Shown here one piece after another: positions 20,157-27,831 of a stretch of 50,917 nt of DNA. The stretch lies in the NCBI RefSeq assembly GCF_027492855.1, contig NZ_JAPUDY010000087.1:1-50917 (forward strand), in the 5' to 3' direction. The stretch comes from Acidovorax sp. (GTDB taxonomy: Bacteria > Pseudomonadota > Gammaproteobacteria > Burkholderiales > Burkholderiaceae_C). Positions within the stretch are counted from its first letter, which is position 1. Every line of letters begins with the position of its first letter. The notes beneath the pieces are model-generated. The model worked only from the letters and a program-made list of their open reading frames with translations, was not told the DNA's origin and searched no databases. A program made the translations under genes and the position numbers.

Positions 20157-20641
20157 GCCCGGATCTCCCGCATCAAAACGACGGCGCGCCGCACCGCGCG
20201 AATGATCTCCACATGCGTGCCGCAGCGGCACAGGTTGGCTGACAGCTCGCGGCGGATGGCGGCTTCATCGGGGTCGGGGTTTCGCTCCAGCAGGGCCACG
20301 GCCATCATCACCATGCCGTTCAGGCAGTAGCCACACTGCGCAGCCTGTGCGTCGATGAAGGCCTGTTGCACGGGGTGCAGGGCAGCATGGTCGCCGCAAC
20401 GCGCAGGCAAGCCCTCCAGCGTGGTCACGCTGCGCCCCGCCGCGCCCCACGCAGGGATCACGCAGGCCCGCGCGGCCACACCGTCCACCAGCACCGTGCA
20501 GGCGCCACACTCGCCCAGGCCGCAGCCGTACTTGGGGCCGTTCAGCGCCAGGTCGTTGCGCAGCAGGTGCAGCAGCGTGGCGCCGGTATCCGCCGCAGGC
20601 ACCACACAGGGCTGGCCGTTGATGATCGCGGGCTCACTCAC
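20153..20641 (-). CDS. nicA: Nicotinate dehydrogenase-type [2Fe-2S] subunit (NicA-like)
   Basis: 162 residues, close to the 157 of P. putida NicA. Two clusters are visible: a plant-type set Cys40, Cys45, Cys48, Cys60 (GCGLGECGACTVLVDG...C) and a second set in QCGYCLNGM and NLCRCGTH. They carry electrons from the molybdenum site in NicB to its hemes. The apparent start is GTG 20641 (SEPAIINGQ). Only four bases separate it from the inverted-repeat element at 20646-20821, and no Shine-Dalgarno is seen, so translation may depend on the element sequence. The gene is the tenth of the leftward nicotinate operon. Confidence 0.85.
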   Translation of the reverse strand: MSEPAIINGQPCVVPAADTGATLLHLLRNDLALNGPKYGCGLGECGACTVLVDGVAARACVIPAWGAAGRSVTTLEGLPARCGDHAALHPVQQAFIDAQAAQCGYCLNGMVMMAVALLERNPDPDEAAIRRELSANLCRCGTHVEIIRAVRRAVVLMREIRA

Positions 20642-20645
20642 GGTT

Positions 20646-20821
20646 TTAGAGCCTGTTCAAGGTCTTTTCATGGGGTACGTTGCCCCGCACAAAGGCAGTG
20701 GATGCAAGGCACCCACCGCAAGCCGCACTGATGTGCGGCGAGGATGGGCTGCGGCGGGCGCCTAGATCGTGACCATTTGATGTCATGCATACCCCATGAA
20801 AAGACCTTGAACAGGCTCTTA
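20646..20821. mobile_element. MITE-like element with perfect 30-bp inverted repeats
   Basis: AGAGCCTGTTCAAGGTCTTT and onward (20648-20677) is matched exactly by its complement at 20790-20819. If the repeat begins at GAGCC, the direct duplication TTA flanks both ends (20646-20648 and 20819-20821). The inside (112 bases) has no gene. It sits between livF, whose stop TAA uses the right boundary, and nicA. In RNA the arms would form a very stable stem inside the operon message. Confidence 0.75.
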
Positions 20822-21565
20822 GACGCTCAGGTAGGCCCGGCGTACTTCTTCGTTGGCGGCCAATTCGGCCATCGTGGCCTGGTAGCGGATCTGCCCTTTC
20901 TCCAGCACATAGGCCCGGTCGGAGACCAGCTCGGCAAAATGCATGTTCTGCTCGGACAGCAGGATGCTCACGCCCTGCTCTTTCAGCTCCAGGATCATGT
21001 GCGCCATCTGCTCCACGATCACGGGCGCCACGCCTTCCGATGGCTCGTCCAGCAGCACCAGGTAAGGGTTGCCCATGAGCGTGCGCGCCACGGTCAACAT
21101 CTGCTGCTCGCCGCCGCTCATGCGCCCGCCGGGGCGCTGGGGCATTTCGCCCAGGTTGGGGAAGAGCTTGAACAGACGCTCAGGCGTCCACACCGGGGCT
21201 GCGGTGCCATCGGGCCAGTGGCGGGCTGGCTGGCGGCCCACTTCAAGGTTCTCCATCACCGTGAGGTCGGTGAACACGCGGCGGTCTTCGGGCACGAAAC
21301 CCAGGCCCAGGCGGGCTGCATCGTGCGGGTCGCTCTTGGAGAGGTCTTTGCCCATGAACTGGATGTGCCCCTTGCGTTTGGAGAGCATGCCCATCAACGT
21401 CTTGAGCGTGGTGGACTTGCCCGCGCCGTTGCGGCCCATCAGGGCCACGACCTCGCCGCGGCACACGTCCAGGTCCACGTCGTACAGGATCTGTGCCGCG
21501 CCATACCAGGCCTGCAGCCCTTTGGCCTGCAGCAGCACTTCTTTGGATTCACCGCCGATGGTCAT
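20819..21565 (-). CDS. livF: Branched-chain-type ABC transporter ATPase, LivF
   Basis: 248 residues. Walker A is ALMGRNGAGKSTTLK (about residue 40), the signature GRMSGGEQQMLTVART and Walker B YLVLLDEPSEGVAP. The C-terminus NEEVRRAYLSV is typical of LivF. It powers the importer encoded by the three genes upstream. Its start overlaps the livG stop by 4 bases (ATGA). In this operon the importer probably carries nicotinate or a related ring acid rather than an amino acid. Confidence 0.9.
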   Translation of the reverse strand: MTIGGESKEVLLQAKGLQAWYGAAQILYDVDLDVCRGEVVALMGRNGAGKSTTLKTLMGMLSKRKGHIQFMGKDLSKSDPHDAARLGLGFVPEDRRVFTDLTVMENLEVGRQPARHWPDGTAAPVWTPERLFKLFPNLGEMPQRPGGRMSGGEQQMLTVARTLMGNPYLVLLDEPSEGVAPVIVEQMAHMILELKEQGVSILLSEQNMHFAELVSDRAYVLEKGQIRYQATMAELAANEEVRRAYLSV

Positions 21566-22344
21566 GCTGCCTCCGCCGCTGCTGCTGTTTTCTTCTCAAA
21601 GGTCTTGCCCGTGCCGAAGTACACCTCCTGCACCTTGGGGTGGTCGCGCAGCTCCAGCGGCTTGCCCTCGGCAATCAAGCGCCCACGCGCCAGCACGATC
21701 ATGCGGTCGGCGTAAGCAAACACCACGTCCATGCTGTGCTCGGTGAACAGCACGGCCATGTTGCGGTCGATCACAAGCTGCTTGGTCAGCGCCATGAGCT
21801 CGTTGCGCTCCTTGGGCGCCATGCCGGCGGTGGGCTCATCCATGAGCAGCAGTTTGGGCGAGTTGGCCATGGCGATGGCCAGCTCCACACGCTTGACGTC
21901 GCCATAGGCGAGCACGCTGCAGGGGCGATCAGCCTGGGACTTCATGCCCACTTGGTCCAGCAGCACCAAGGCCTCGTCGCGTTGGTGGTCCGCTGCCTTG
22001 CGCCACATGGAGAACAACCGGTTGTCGTGGGAGATCAGCGCCATCTGCACGTTTTCCACCACGGTGAGCGAAGCAAAAGTCTCGGCGATCTGAAAGGTGC
22101 GGCCCACGCCCATGCGCCAGATGTCGCGCGGCTTGCGGCCCACCAGCTCCTGCCCATTGAGCTCGATGGAACCTGCATCGGCCGACAACTGGCCGTTGAC
22201 CATGTTGAAGGTGGTGGACTTGCCCGCGCCGTTGGGGCCGATGAGTGCCAGCAGCTCGCCAGCGGCCAGCTCGAAGTGGATGCCATCCACCGCCTTGACA
22301 CCGCCAAAGGACTTGCCCAGGCCCGTGACTTTAAGAAGACTCAT
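21562..22344 (-). CDS. livG: Branched-chain-type ABC transporter ATPase, LivG
   Basis: 260 residues from ATG 22344 (MSLLKVTGLGKSFGG). The frame is open further upstream, but that part is antisense shadow within the permease gene. Walker A is LIGPNGAGKSTTFN. The signature is an unusual LAYGDVKRVE, where most LivG proteins have a Gln-rich version. Walker B is KLLLMDEPTAGMAP, followed by the H-loop FTEHSMDVV. It pairs with LivF on the cytoplasmic side of the fused permease. Four-base overlaps join it to the genes on both sides, indicating coupled translation. Confidence 0.9.
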   Translation of the reverse strand: MSLLKVTGLGKSFGGVKAVDGIHFELAAGELLALIGPNGAGKSTTFNMVNGQLSADAGSIELNGQELVGRKPRDIWRMGVGRTFQIAETFASLTVVENVQMALISHDNRLFSMWRKAADHQRDEALVLLDQVGMKSQADRPCSVLAYGDVKRVELAIAMANSPKLLLMDEPTAGMAPKERNELMALTKQLVIDRNMAVLFTEHSMDVVFAYADRMIVLARGRLIAEGKPLELRDHPKVQEVYFGTGKTFEKKTAAAAEAA

Positions 22345-24248
22345 GCCTTGCCCTCCTTTGTATTCTTGGCTTCGCGCTTGTTGTCGAACACCTGCTTGAA
22401 GGCACCCGCAATGCCCTGTGGGAACAGCAACACCAGAATCAGAATGATCGCGCCCAACATGGCGCGCCAGTAGTCGGTGTTGCGCGCCACCGTGTCGTGC
22501 AGCCAGGTGAACGTGACCGCGCCCACCACGGGGCCTGCCAGCGTTTGGATGCCGCCCAGCAGCACCATCACCAGGCCATCGACCGAGCGGCTCACATGCA
22601 ACGCCTCGGGCGAGATGCTGCCCTTGGAGAACGCAAACAACGCACCACCCAGGCCCGCGAACAGCCCGGCAATCACAAACGCCGTCCACTGCATGCGCTT
22701 GACGTCGATACCAATGGCGTCGGCGCGCAGCACCGAGTCGCGCCCTGCCCGCAGCGCATAGCCAAACGGCGAGAACAGCACCCTGCGCAGCAGCAGCACG
22801 CCGCCCACCACCAAAGCCAGCGTGAGGTAGTAGTAATTGCGCTTATCCGCCAGCCACTCAGCGGGCCACACGCCGGTGAGGCCGTTGCTACCGCCCGTAA
22901 AGCCATCCCACTGATAGCAGATGGCCCAGGTGATCTGCGCAAACGCCAGCGTCAGCATGGCCAGGTACACGCCCGACAGGCGCACACAAAACCAGCCGTA
23001 GAGCAGCGCTCCAGCAGCGGCAACCAACGGTGCCAGCACCAGGGTCAGCTCCATGGGAACGCCTGCCGAGCGCACCAGCAGCGCAGCCGCATACGCCCCC
23101 AGGCCAAAGTAGGCCGCGTGGCCGAACGAGTGCATGCCCGCAGGCCCCATGATGAAGTGCAGACTGGCCGCGAACAGCGCCGCAATCAGCAGGTCGATCA
23201 TCAGCACGGTGAGGTAGGGAGAATCCGTGGTGACCAGGGGCAGCAACACCAGCACCGCCACCAGCACGGCGCTGCCGATCTTGAACCAGCGATCGGGTGC
23301 ACGCAGTGGCGCCTCGGGCAGGCCGGTGTTGCGGCTCACACCCTGTGGCCTGCCCATTAGGCCCCAGGGGCGCCACACCAGCACCACGGCCATCACCAAA
23401 AACTCCACCACCAGCGTGAGCTTGGAAAACGACACGCTGATGCCAAAAATCTCGACGACACCCAGCCAGATGCAGATGGCCTTGATCTCGGCGATCAGCA
23501 GCGCCGCGACATAGGCGCCCGGAATGGAGCCCATGCCACCCACCACCACCACCACAAACGCGGCGCCAATGGTGTTGAGGTCCATCTCCAGCGTGGCAGG
23601 CTCGCGTGGCAGTTGCAGCGCGCCGCCCAGGCCAGCGAGCAGGGCACCCAGGGCAAAAACCGCCGTGAACAGCCAGGCCTGGTTCACGCCCAAGGCGCTG
23701 ACCATCTCGCGATCTTGCGTGGCGGCACGCACCAGCGTGCCCCAGCGGGTGCGGGTGAGCAACAGCCACAAAAGGCCCAGCACCACCGGGCCCACCACGA
23801 TCAGGAACAGGTCGTAGGAGGGAAACTGGCGGCCCAGGATGTTGACCGAGCCCGACAGCCCTGGGGCGCGCGGCCCCAGCAGCTCTTCCGGCCCCCAGAA
23901 CCAGAGCGCAGCGTCCTTGATGACCAGCACCAGTGCAAACGTGGCCAGCAACTGGAACAGCTCGGGCGCCTTGTAGATGCGGCGCAGCAGCACCACCTCT
24001 ACCAACGCCCCTAGCGCCCCCACCACCACGGCCGCCAGCAGCAGCGCGGGCCAGAAGCCCAGGCCCGTGCCCAGCTTGGCCACCAGCGAATAGGCCACGT
24101 AGATGCCCACCATGAAGAACGAGCCATGCGCAAAGTTGACGATGCGCGTGACGCCGAAGATCAACGAGAGCCCGGCGCCCACCAGGAACAGCGAGGACGC
24201 ACCCGCCAGCCCGTTGAGCAGCTGAACGATAAAACTCGAAAAACTCAT
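22341..24248 (-). CDS. Fused LivH-LivM ABC permease
   Basis: 635 residues, twice the size of a single permease. Residues 1 to about 300 are LivH-like (GLSLIFGVTRIVNFAHGSFFMVG, then GGMGSIPGAYVAALLIAEIKA). A linker near 305-325 leads to a LivM-like half (MGPAGMHSFGHAAYFGLGAYAA, GRDSVLRADAIGIDVKRMQW, GGIQTLAGPVVGAV). Each half carries about eight hydrophobic segments. The fusion makes both halves of the membrane channel in one chain. The stop overlaps the livG start. A hairpin separates the gene from the binding-protein gene upstream. Confidence 0.88.
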   Translation of the reverse strand: MSFSSFIVQLLNGLAGASSLFLVGAGLSLIFGVTRIVNFAHGSFFMVGIYVAYSLVAKLGTGLGFWPALLLAAVVVGALGALVEVVLLRRIYKAPELFQLLATFALVLVIKDAALWFWGPEELLGPRAPGLSGSVNILGRQFPSYDLFLIVVGPVVLGLLWLLLTRTRWGTLVRAATQDREMVSALGVNQAWLFTAVFALGALLAGLGGALQLPREPATLEMDLNTIGAAFVVVVVGGMGSIPGAYVAALLIAEIKAICIWLGVVEIFGISVSFSKLTLVVEFLVMAVVLVWRPWGLMGRPQGVSRNTGLPEAPLRAPDRWFKIGSAVLVAVLVLLPLVTTDSPYLTVLMIDLLIAALFAASLHFIMGPAGMHSFGHAAYFGLGAYAAALLVRSAGVPMELTLVLAPLVAAAGALLYGWFCVRLSGVYLAMLTLAFAQITWAICYQWDGFTGGSNGLTGVWPAEWLADKRNYYYLTLALVVGGVLLLRRVLFSPFGYALRAGRDSVLRADAIGIDVKRMQWTAFVIAGLFAGLGGALFAFSKGSISPEALHVSRSVDGLVMVLLGGIQTLAGPVVGAVTFTWLHDTVARNTDYWRAMLGAIILILVLLFPQGIAGAFKQVFDNKREAKNTKEGKA

Positions 24249-24320
24249 TCCAAATCCTTCGGGGTCACGGCAAAGTCCATCCCTGCGGGCCGATGCCTGC
24301 GCTGGTGCTCAGAGATAAAG

Positions 24321-24344
24321 GGCCGCTGGCGAGTGCCAGCGGCC
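24321..24344 (-). terminator. Attenuator-like hairpin between binding protein and permease genes
   Basis: Perfect 10-base stem GGCCGCTGGC / GCCAGCGGCC with a 4-base loop. In the leftward direction it is followed by CTTTATC, a weak T tract. Such stems often keep binding-protein message more abundant than permease message. Confidence 0.6.
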
Positions 24345-24355
24345 TTGCGCAGCCT

Positions 24356-25564
24356 TCAGTCGGCGGGGCGCATTTTCTTGACTTCGTCGTTCGAAGGCTG
24401 GACCCTCGCGCCATCGACATAGCGGTAGTCCACCATCACGCCCTTGCCGCCTTCATTTTTGGTGCGACCCACATAGCCACCCATGGTGGACTGGTTGTCC
24501 TCGGGGCGGTAGGTGATGCGCCCAAACGGTGTAGGCACCTGCAGGCCTTTGAAGGCGGCGACGAGCTTTTCGGTGTCGGTGGAGCCCGCCTTCTTCATGC
24601 CTTCGGCCAGCGACTTGATGGCGCTGTAGCCCACGACGGAGCCCAAGCGCGGGTAGTCATTGAACTTGGCCTGGTAGGCCGCCTGGAAGGCCTTGTGCTC
24701 GGGCGTCTGGATGCCGTACCAGGGGTAACCGGTAACGAGCCAGCCGTTGGGTGCTTCGTCTTTGAGCGGGTCCATGTACTCAGGCTCGCCCGTGAGCAGG
24801 CTGACCACCTCACGGCCCTGGAACAGGCCGCGCGTGTTGCCTTCGCGCACAAACTTGGACAGGTCGGCACCAAACAACACGTTGAAAATCGCGTCAGGCT
24901 TGGCATCGGCCAGGGCCTGCACCACGCTGCCCGAATCGACCTTGCCCAACGGCGGCGCCTGCTCGGCCACAAACTCCACATCGGGCTGCGCTGCCTTGAG
25001 CAGTTGCTTGAAGGTGGCCACGGCCGACTGGCCGTATTCGTAGTTGGGATAGACCACCGCCCAGCGCTTTTTCTTGAGCGCAGCGGCTTCGGGCACCATC
25101 ATCGACACCTGCATATAGGTGGAGGGGCGAAGGCGATAGGTGTAGCGGTTGCCGTTCTGCCAGACGATCTTGTCGGTCAACGGCTCGCCTGCCAGGAAGA
25201 AGAACTTCTTTTGCTTGGCAAAGTCGGTCAGCGCCAGGCCGATGTGCGAGAGGAACGAGCCCGTGAGCACATCGACCTTCTCGCGCGACACCAGCTCCTC
25301 GGCTGCGCGCACGGCGTCGCCGGGGTTGGCGTTGTCGTCGCGGATGACAAGCTGGACCTTCTTGCCCAGCACCCCACCCGCAGCGTTGATCTCATCGACC
25401 GCCAGCTCCATGCCTTTTTTGTAGGGCTCCAGGAAGGCGGGCTGCGCCTTGTAGCTGTTGATCTCGCCAATCTTGATGACATCCTGGGCCTGCACCACAG
25501 GGGCCAGCGTGAGGGCCAGCGCGGCTGCGGCCGTGGAACGCATGAGGTTTCGTCGCATCGTCAT
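24356..25564 (-). CDS. ABC transporter substrate-binding protein, LivK/aromatic-acid type
   Basis: 402 residues with a cleavable signal peptide (MRRNLMRSTAAAALALTLAP, ending VVQAQ). The mature chain starts DVIKIGEINSYKAQPAFLEPYKKG and has the type I periplasmic-binding fold of LivK (INAAGGVLGKKVQLVIRDDNANPGDAVRAAEELV). It should bind the ligand in the periplasm and deliver it to the fused permease. The operon makes nicotinate or 6-hydroxynicotinate the best guess, but the ligand cannot be read from the sequence. MTMRRNL and MRRNL are both possible starts. Confidence 0.88.
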   Translation of the reverse strand: MTMRRNLMRSTAAAALALTLAPVVQAQDVIKIGEINSYKAQPAFLEPYKKGMELAVDEINAAGGVLGKKVQLVIRDDNANPGDAVRAAEELVSREKVDVLTGSFLSHIGLALTDFAKQKKFFFLAGEPLTDKIVWQNGNRYTYRLRPSTYMQVSMMVPEAAALKKKRWAVVYPNYEYGQSAVATFKQLLKAAQPDVEFVAEQAPPLGKVDSGSVVQALADAKPDAIFNVLFGADLSKFVREGNTRGLFQGREVVSLLTGEPEYMDPLKDEAPNGWLVTGYPWYGIQTPEHKAFQAAYQAKFNDYPRLGSVVGYSAIKSLAEGMKKAGSTDTEKLVAAFKGLQVPTPFGRITYRPEDNQSTMGGYVGRTKNEGGKGVMVDYRYVDGARVQPSNDEVKKMRPAD

Positions 25565-25632
25565 GGGGAAACTCCTGAAAGGTGGGTTGGTGGGGGAGGT
25601 CGGTGAGAGTGATGGAAGATGGTAGTTCGCGC

Positions 25633-26217
25633 TCAGCGCAGGCCGTCCACGCCTTTGATTTCGGACACCTGCAGGCCTCCGATACGGGCCAGGGGGCGGC
25701 CGCCGTCGGTCACCACGATGGCGACCACAATTTCGTTGGTGCGGGGGGCGTCGGCCACGCGGGCTTCCATGGCGTCGAAGTGGCTGCGAACGTAGGCGGC
25801 ATCCTTGTGGCCCAGGGGCACGTCGATGGCCGTGCCCAGGCCACCAATCTTCTTGCTCGATGGCACCAGGGCGGCGCCCTTCTCGACCGCCACACGCAGC
25901 GGTGCACCCAGCTTGGGGTGCAGGATGGCGGCAGCGTGCTCCAGTTCGCCCGCCTCGCCCACAATAGCCGCCTTGCCGTAGCTCTGGGCCTGGCCTGGCG
26001 CAATCCCCAGGGCTTGCACGCAGCGCTCACCCAGCAGCGCACCCAGCTCCTCGCCGATGGCCACGAGTTCGTCGAGGTTCTCGACATAGCGGCCGGCGCA
26101 GGGGTTCTCGATCACGGCCATGGCCAGGGCCTTGCGCACGGGCGGCTGCACCTCGCGCCCCATGTCCACGCGCACTTCGTCGGTCTGAACAATGATCTTG
26201 CGGATCTTGGCGGGCAT
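25633..26217 (-). CDS. DUF1185 (amino acid synthesis family) protein, second paralogue
   Basis: 194 residues from ATG 26217, behind AAGGAGA. It shares a layout with the gene upstream: VENLDELVAIGEELGALLGE, SYGKAAIVGEAGELEHAAAILHPKLGA, LVPSSKKIGGLGTAIDVPLGHKDAAYVRSHFDAMEARV, and an end in GVDGLR. The family name amino acid synthesis protein has no biochemical basis that I know of. The block AGELEH and the conserved Ser-Lys-Lys-x-Gly-Gly look like an active or binding site. Its place between hnr and the importer suggests work on a pathway intermediate. Confidence 0.75.
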   Translation of the reverse strand: MPAKIRKIIVQTDEVRVDMGREVQPPVRKALAMAVIENPCAGRYVENLDELVAIGEELGALLGERCVQALGIAPGQAQSYGKAAIVGEAGELEHAAAILHPKLGAPLRVAVEKGAALVPSSKKIGGLGTAIDVPLGHKDAAYVRSHFDAMEARVADAPRTNEIVVAIVVTDGGRPLARIGGLQVSEIKGVDGLR

Positions 26218-26243
26218 GTCTTTGTCTCCTTGTGTTGTGTGTT

Positions 26244-26885
26244 TCAGCGCAGGCCGTTCCACTGACTGATGTCTGCTGCCTTGAGACCACCAACCCGCGC
26301 ATGCACGCGGGAGCCGGTGCTCATGGCCAGGATGAAGACGATCTCGTCGGCCAGCGGCGCGCCAGGCACGCGCACCTCGATGGCGTCGAAATGGCTGCGC
26401 ACGTAGCTGGCGTTGATGTGGGTGAGCGGTACATCCAGCGCCGCGCCCGGCCCACCCACTTTTTTGGTGGACGGCACGATGGACAGCGCATTGGCGGGCT
26501 GCCCCGTCTTCTCCTCGGCCTGGCCCTTGGCGTAGGCATTGCGGTCGCCCTTCCAGCCCAGCAACTCACGCATCGCATAACCGCCCGGCACATGCCAGAG
26601 CGCACCGTGCTCCAGTTCTCCGGCTGAGCCCACGATGGCACCCTTGCCATAAGTCTCGATGCGCTCGGCGGGCACGCCCATGGCCTGGAGCAGGCGCCGG
26701 GCCATGTCCAAGCCCACGTCCTGCAACGCATCCATCATGGGCAGGATGTCTGGCTCGTACCGGCCTGCATAGGGGTTGGTCAGCACCGCGCCGATGGCGC
26801 CGCGCAGCAGTGGCACGTCGGCCACCGGCCCGAATTCATGCCGGATGTCCTCAAGGTGGGTAAAAACGCGTCGTATCTGGATCAT
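26244..26885 (-). CDS. DUF1185 (amino acid synthesis family) protein, first paralogue
   Basis: 213 residues from ATG 26885. It aligns by eye with the next gene along its length: NPYAGRYEPDILPMMDALQD, ETYGKGAIVGSAGELEHGALWHVPGG, IVPSTKKVGGPGAALDVPLTHINASYVRSHFDAIEVRV, and an end in QWNGLR. It is longer by a segment around LLGWKGDRNAYAKG. Two tandem diverged copies suggest two subunits of one complex or two related steps. No function is established. Confidence 0.75.
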   Translation of the reverse strand: MIQIRRVFTHLEDIRHEFGPVADVPLLRGAIGAVLTNPYAGRYEPDILPMMDALQDVGLDMARRLLQAMGVPAERIETYGKGAIVGSAGELEHGALWHVPGGYAMRELLGWKGDRNAYAKGQAEEKTGQPANALSIVPSTKKVGGPGAALDVPLTHINASYVRSHFDAIEVRVPGAPLADEIVFILAMSTGSRVHARVGGLKAADISQWNGLR

Positions 26886-26906
26886 GTTGGAGCCCCGTCA
26901 AATTCG

Positions 26907-27818
26907 TTAAGCAAATACCGAACCCACTTGTGTCTGGGCGGCGCCACTCGCGAGAGCCGACGCGATGCCCAAGGTGCAGGTGGCCGCGAACTGCCCCTGG
27001 CAGGCCAGCAGTGCAGACCAGATCAACCCGCGCGTCTGCAATTCTTGCGCTTTTTGCAAACCCTGCTGCAGCGCGCGGTGCACCCGCTCCGCGGGCAAAG
27101 GCGGCACATCCACCGTCACGGGGATGGCCCCCAGATCACTGTCATCGCGCACCTGCCGGGCAGGCATGCGGCCGATGCGCGCATCTTGCACATTGACGGC
27201 ATTCGCCACAATGGTCGCCGCCGCATCGGCCTGGGCCGCTGTGCACGCCAACACGGTAACGCTGTCGGCAATACCCAGCGACTGGCTGCGCCCACGCCAG
27301 CCACTGGTGGCCACGCCCCGCGCCGGCATCGCACTGGTGATGCGGATCTGCCCATCCAGCGACAGGCCACCCTGCAGCTGCGCGGCATTCAATGCAGCGA
27401 TATCAGCGTACACCCCCACCATGACCGACTGGCCCGGTGCCAGGTGCAGCGCAATGTCGCCGCCATTGTTGACCCAGGCGCGGTCCACGCCATCCTGGGC
27501 ATAACTTTGCAGAATCTCCTGCGCCACCGCACCTGCCACGGCGGCCATCGGCGTGATGAAGTCTGCGCGATAAGGCACGCAGGCATCCCACATACGCCGC
27601 GCCACCACCCCCTGCAGGGGACAAAACTCCCCCACGGGCGCACGCAGGGCGGGGAGTTCACCCACCAGCTCCTGCAGCAGTCCCTCAAAACGCTGCCACG
27701 CACGCTCATGCGCCTGGGCCACGGCACCAGGGTTGCCATCGGCCTGGAGGACAAGGTCCATGGGGCCGTGTTGGAAGTGCCAACGGCCGTCGGGCAAGCG
27801 CTTGCGGAAGGCGTTCAT
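26907..27818 (-). CDS. UPF0280 family protein with ApbE-like motifs
   Basis: 303 residues from ATG 27818, starting 13 bases after the hnr stop. Most of the chain is UPF0280. The stretch AWVNNGGDIALHL matches the N-x-GGD-I site of ApbE flavin transferases. GVATSGWRG, then DSVTVLACTAAQADAAATIVANA, match the ApbE order ATSG...SVTV.A....ADA.AT. These are the flavin- and metal-binding positions of ApbE, which attaches FMN to Thr or Ser of target proteins. The immediate partner is hnr, whose studied anaerobic relative is an iron-sulfur flavoprotein, so a role in flavin attachment or handling is plausible. Whether it is catalytic is open. Confidence 0.72.
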   Translation of the reverse strand: MNAFRKRLPDGRWHFQHGPMDLVLQADGNPGAVAQAHERAWQRFEGLLQELVGELPALRAPVGEFCPLQGVVARRMWDACVPYRADFITPMAAVAGAVAQEILQSYAQDGVDRAWVNNGGDIALHLAPGQSVMVGVYADIAALNAAQLQGGLSLDGQIRITSAMPARGVATSGWRGRSQSLGIADSVTVLACTAAQADAAATIVANAVNVQDARIGRMPARQVRDDSDLGAIPVTVDVPPLPAERVHRALQQGLQKAQELQTRGLIWSALLACQGQFAATCTLGIASALASGAAQTQVGSVFA

Positions 27819-27831
27819 GGTGCGGCCCCGG

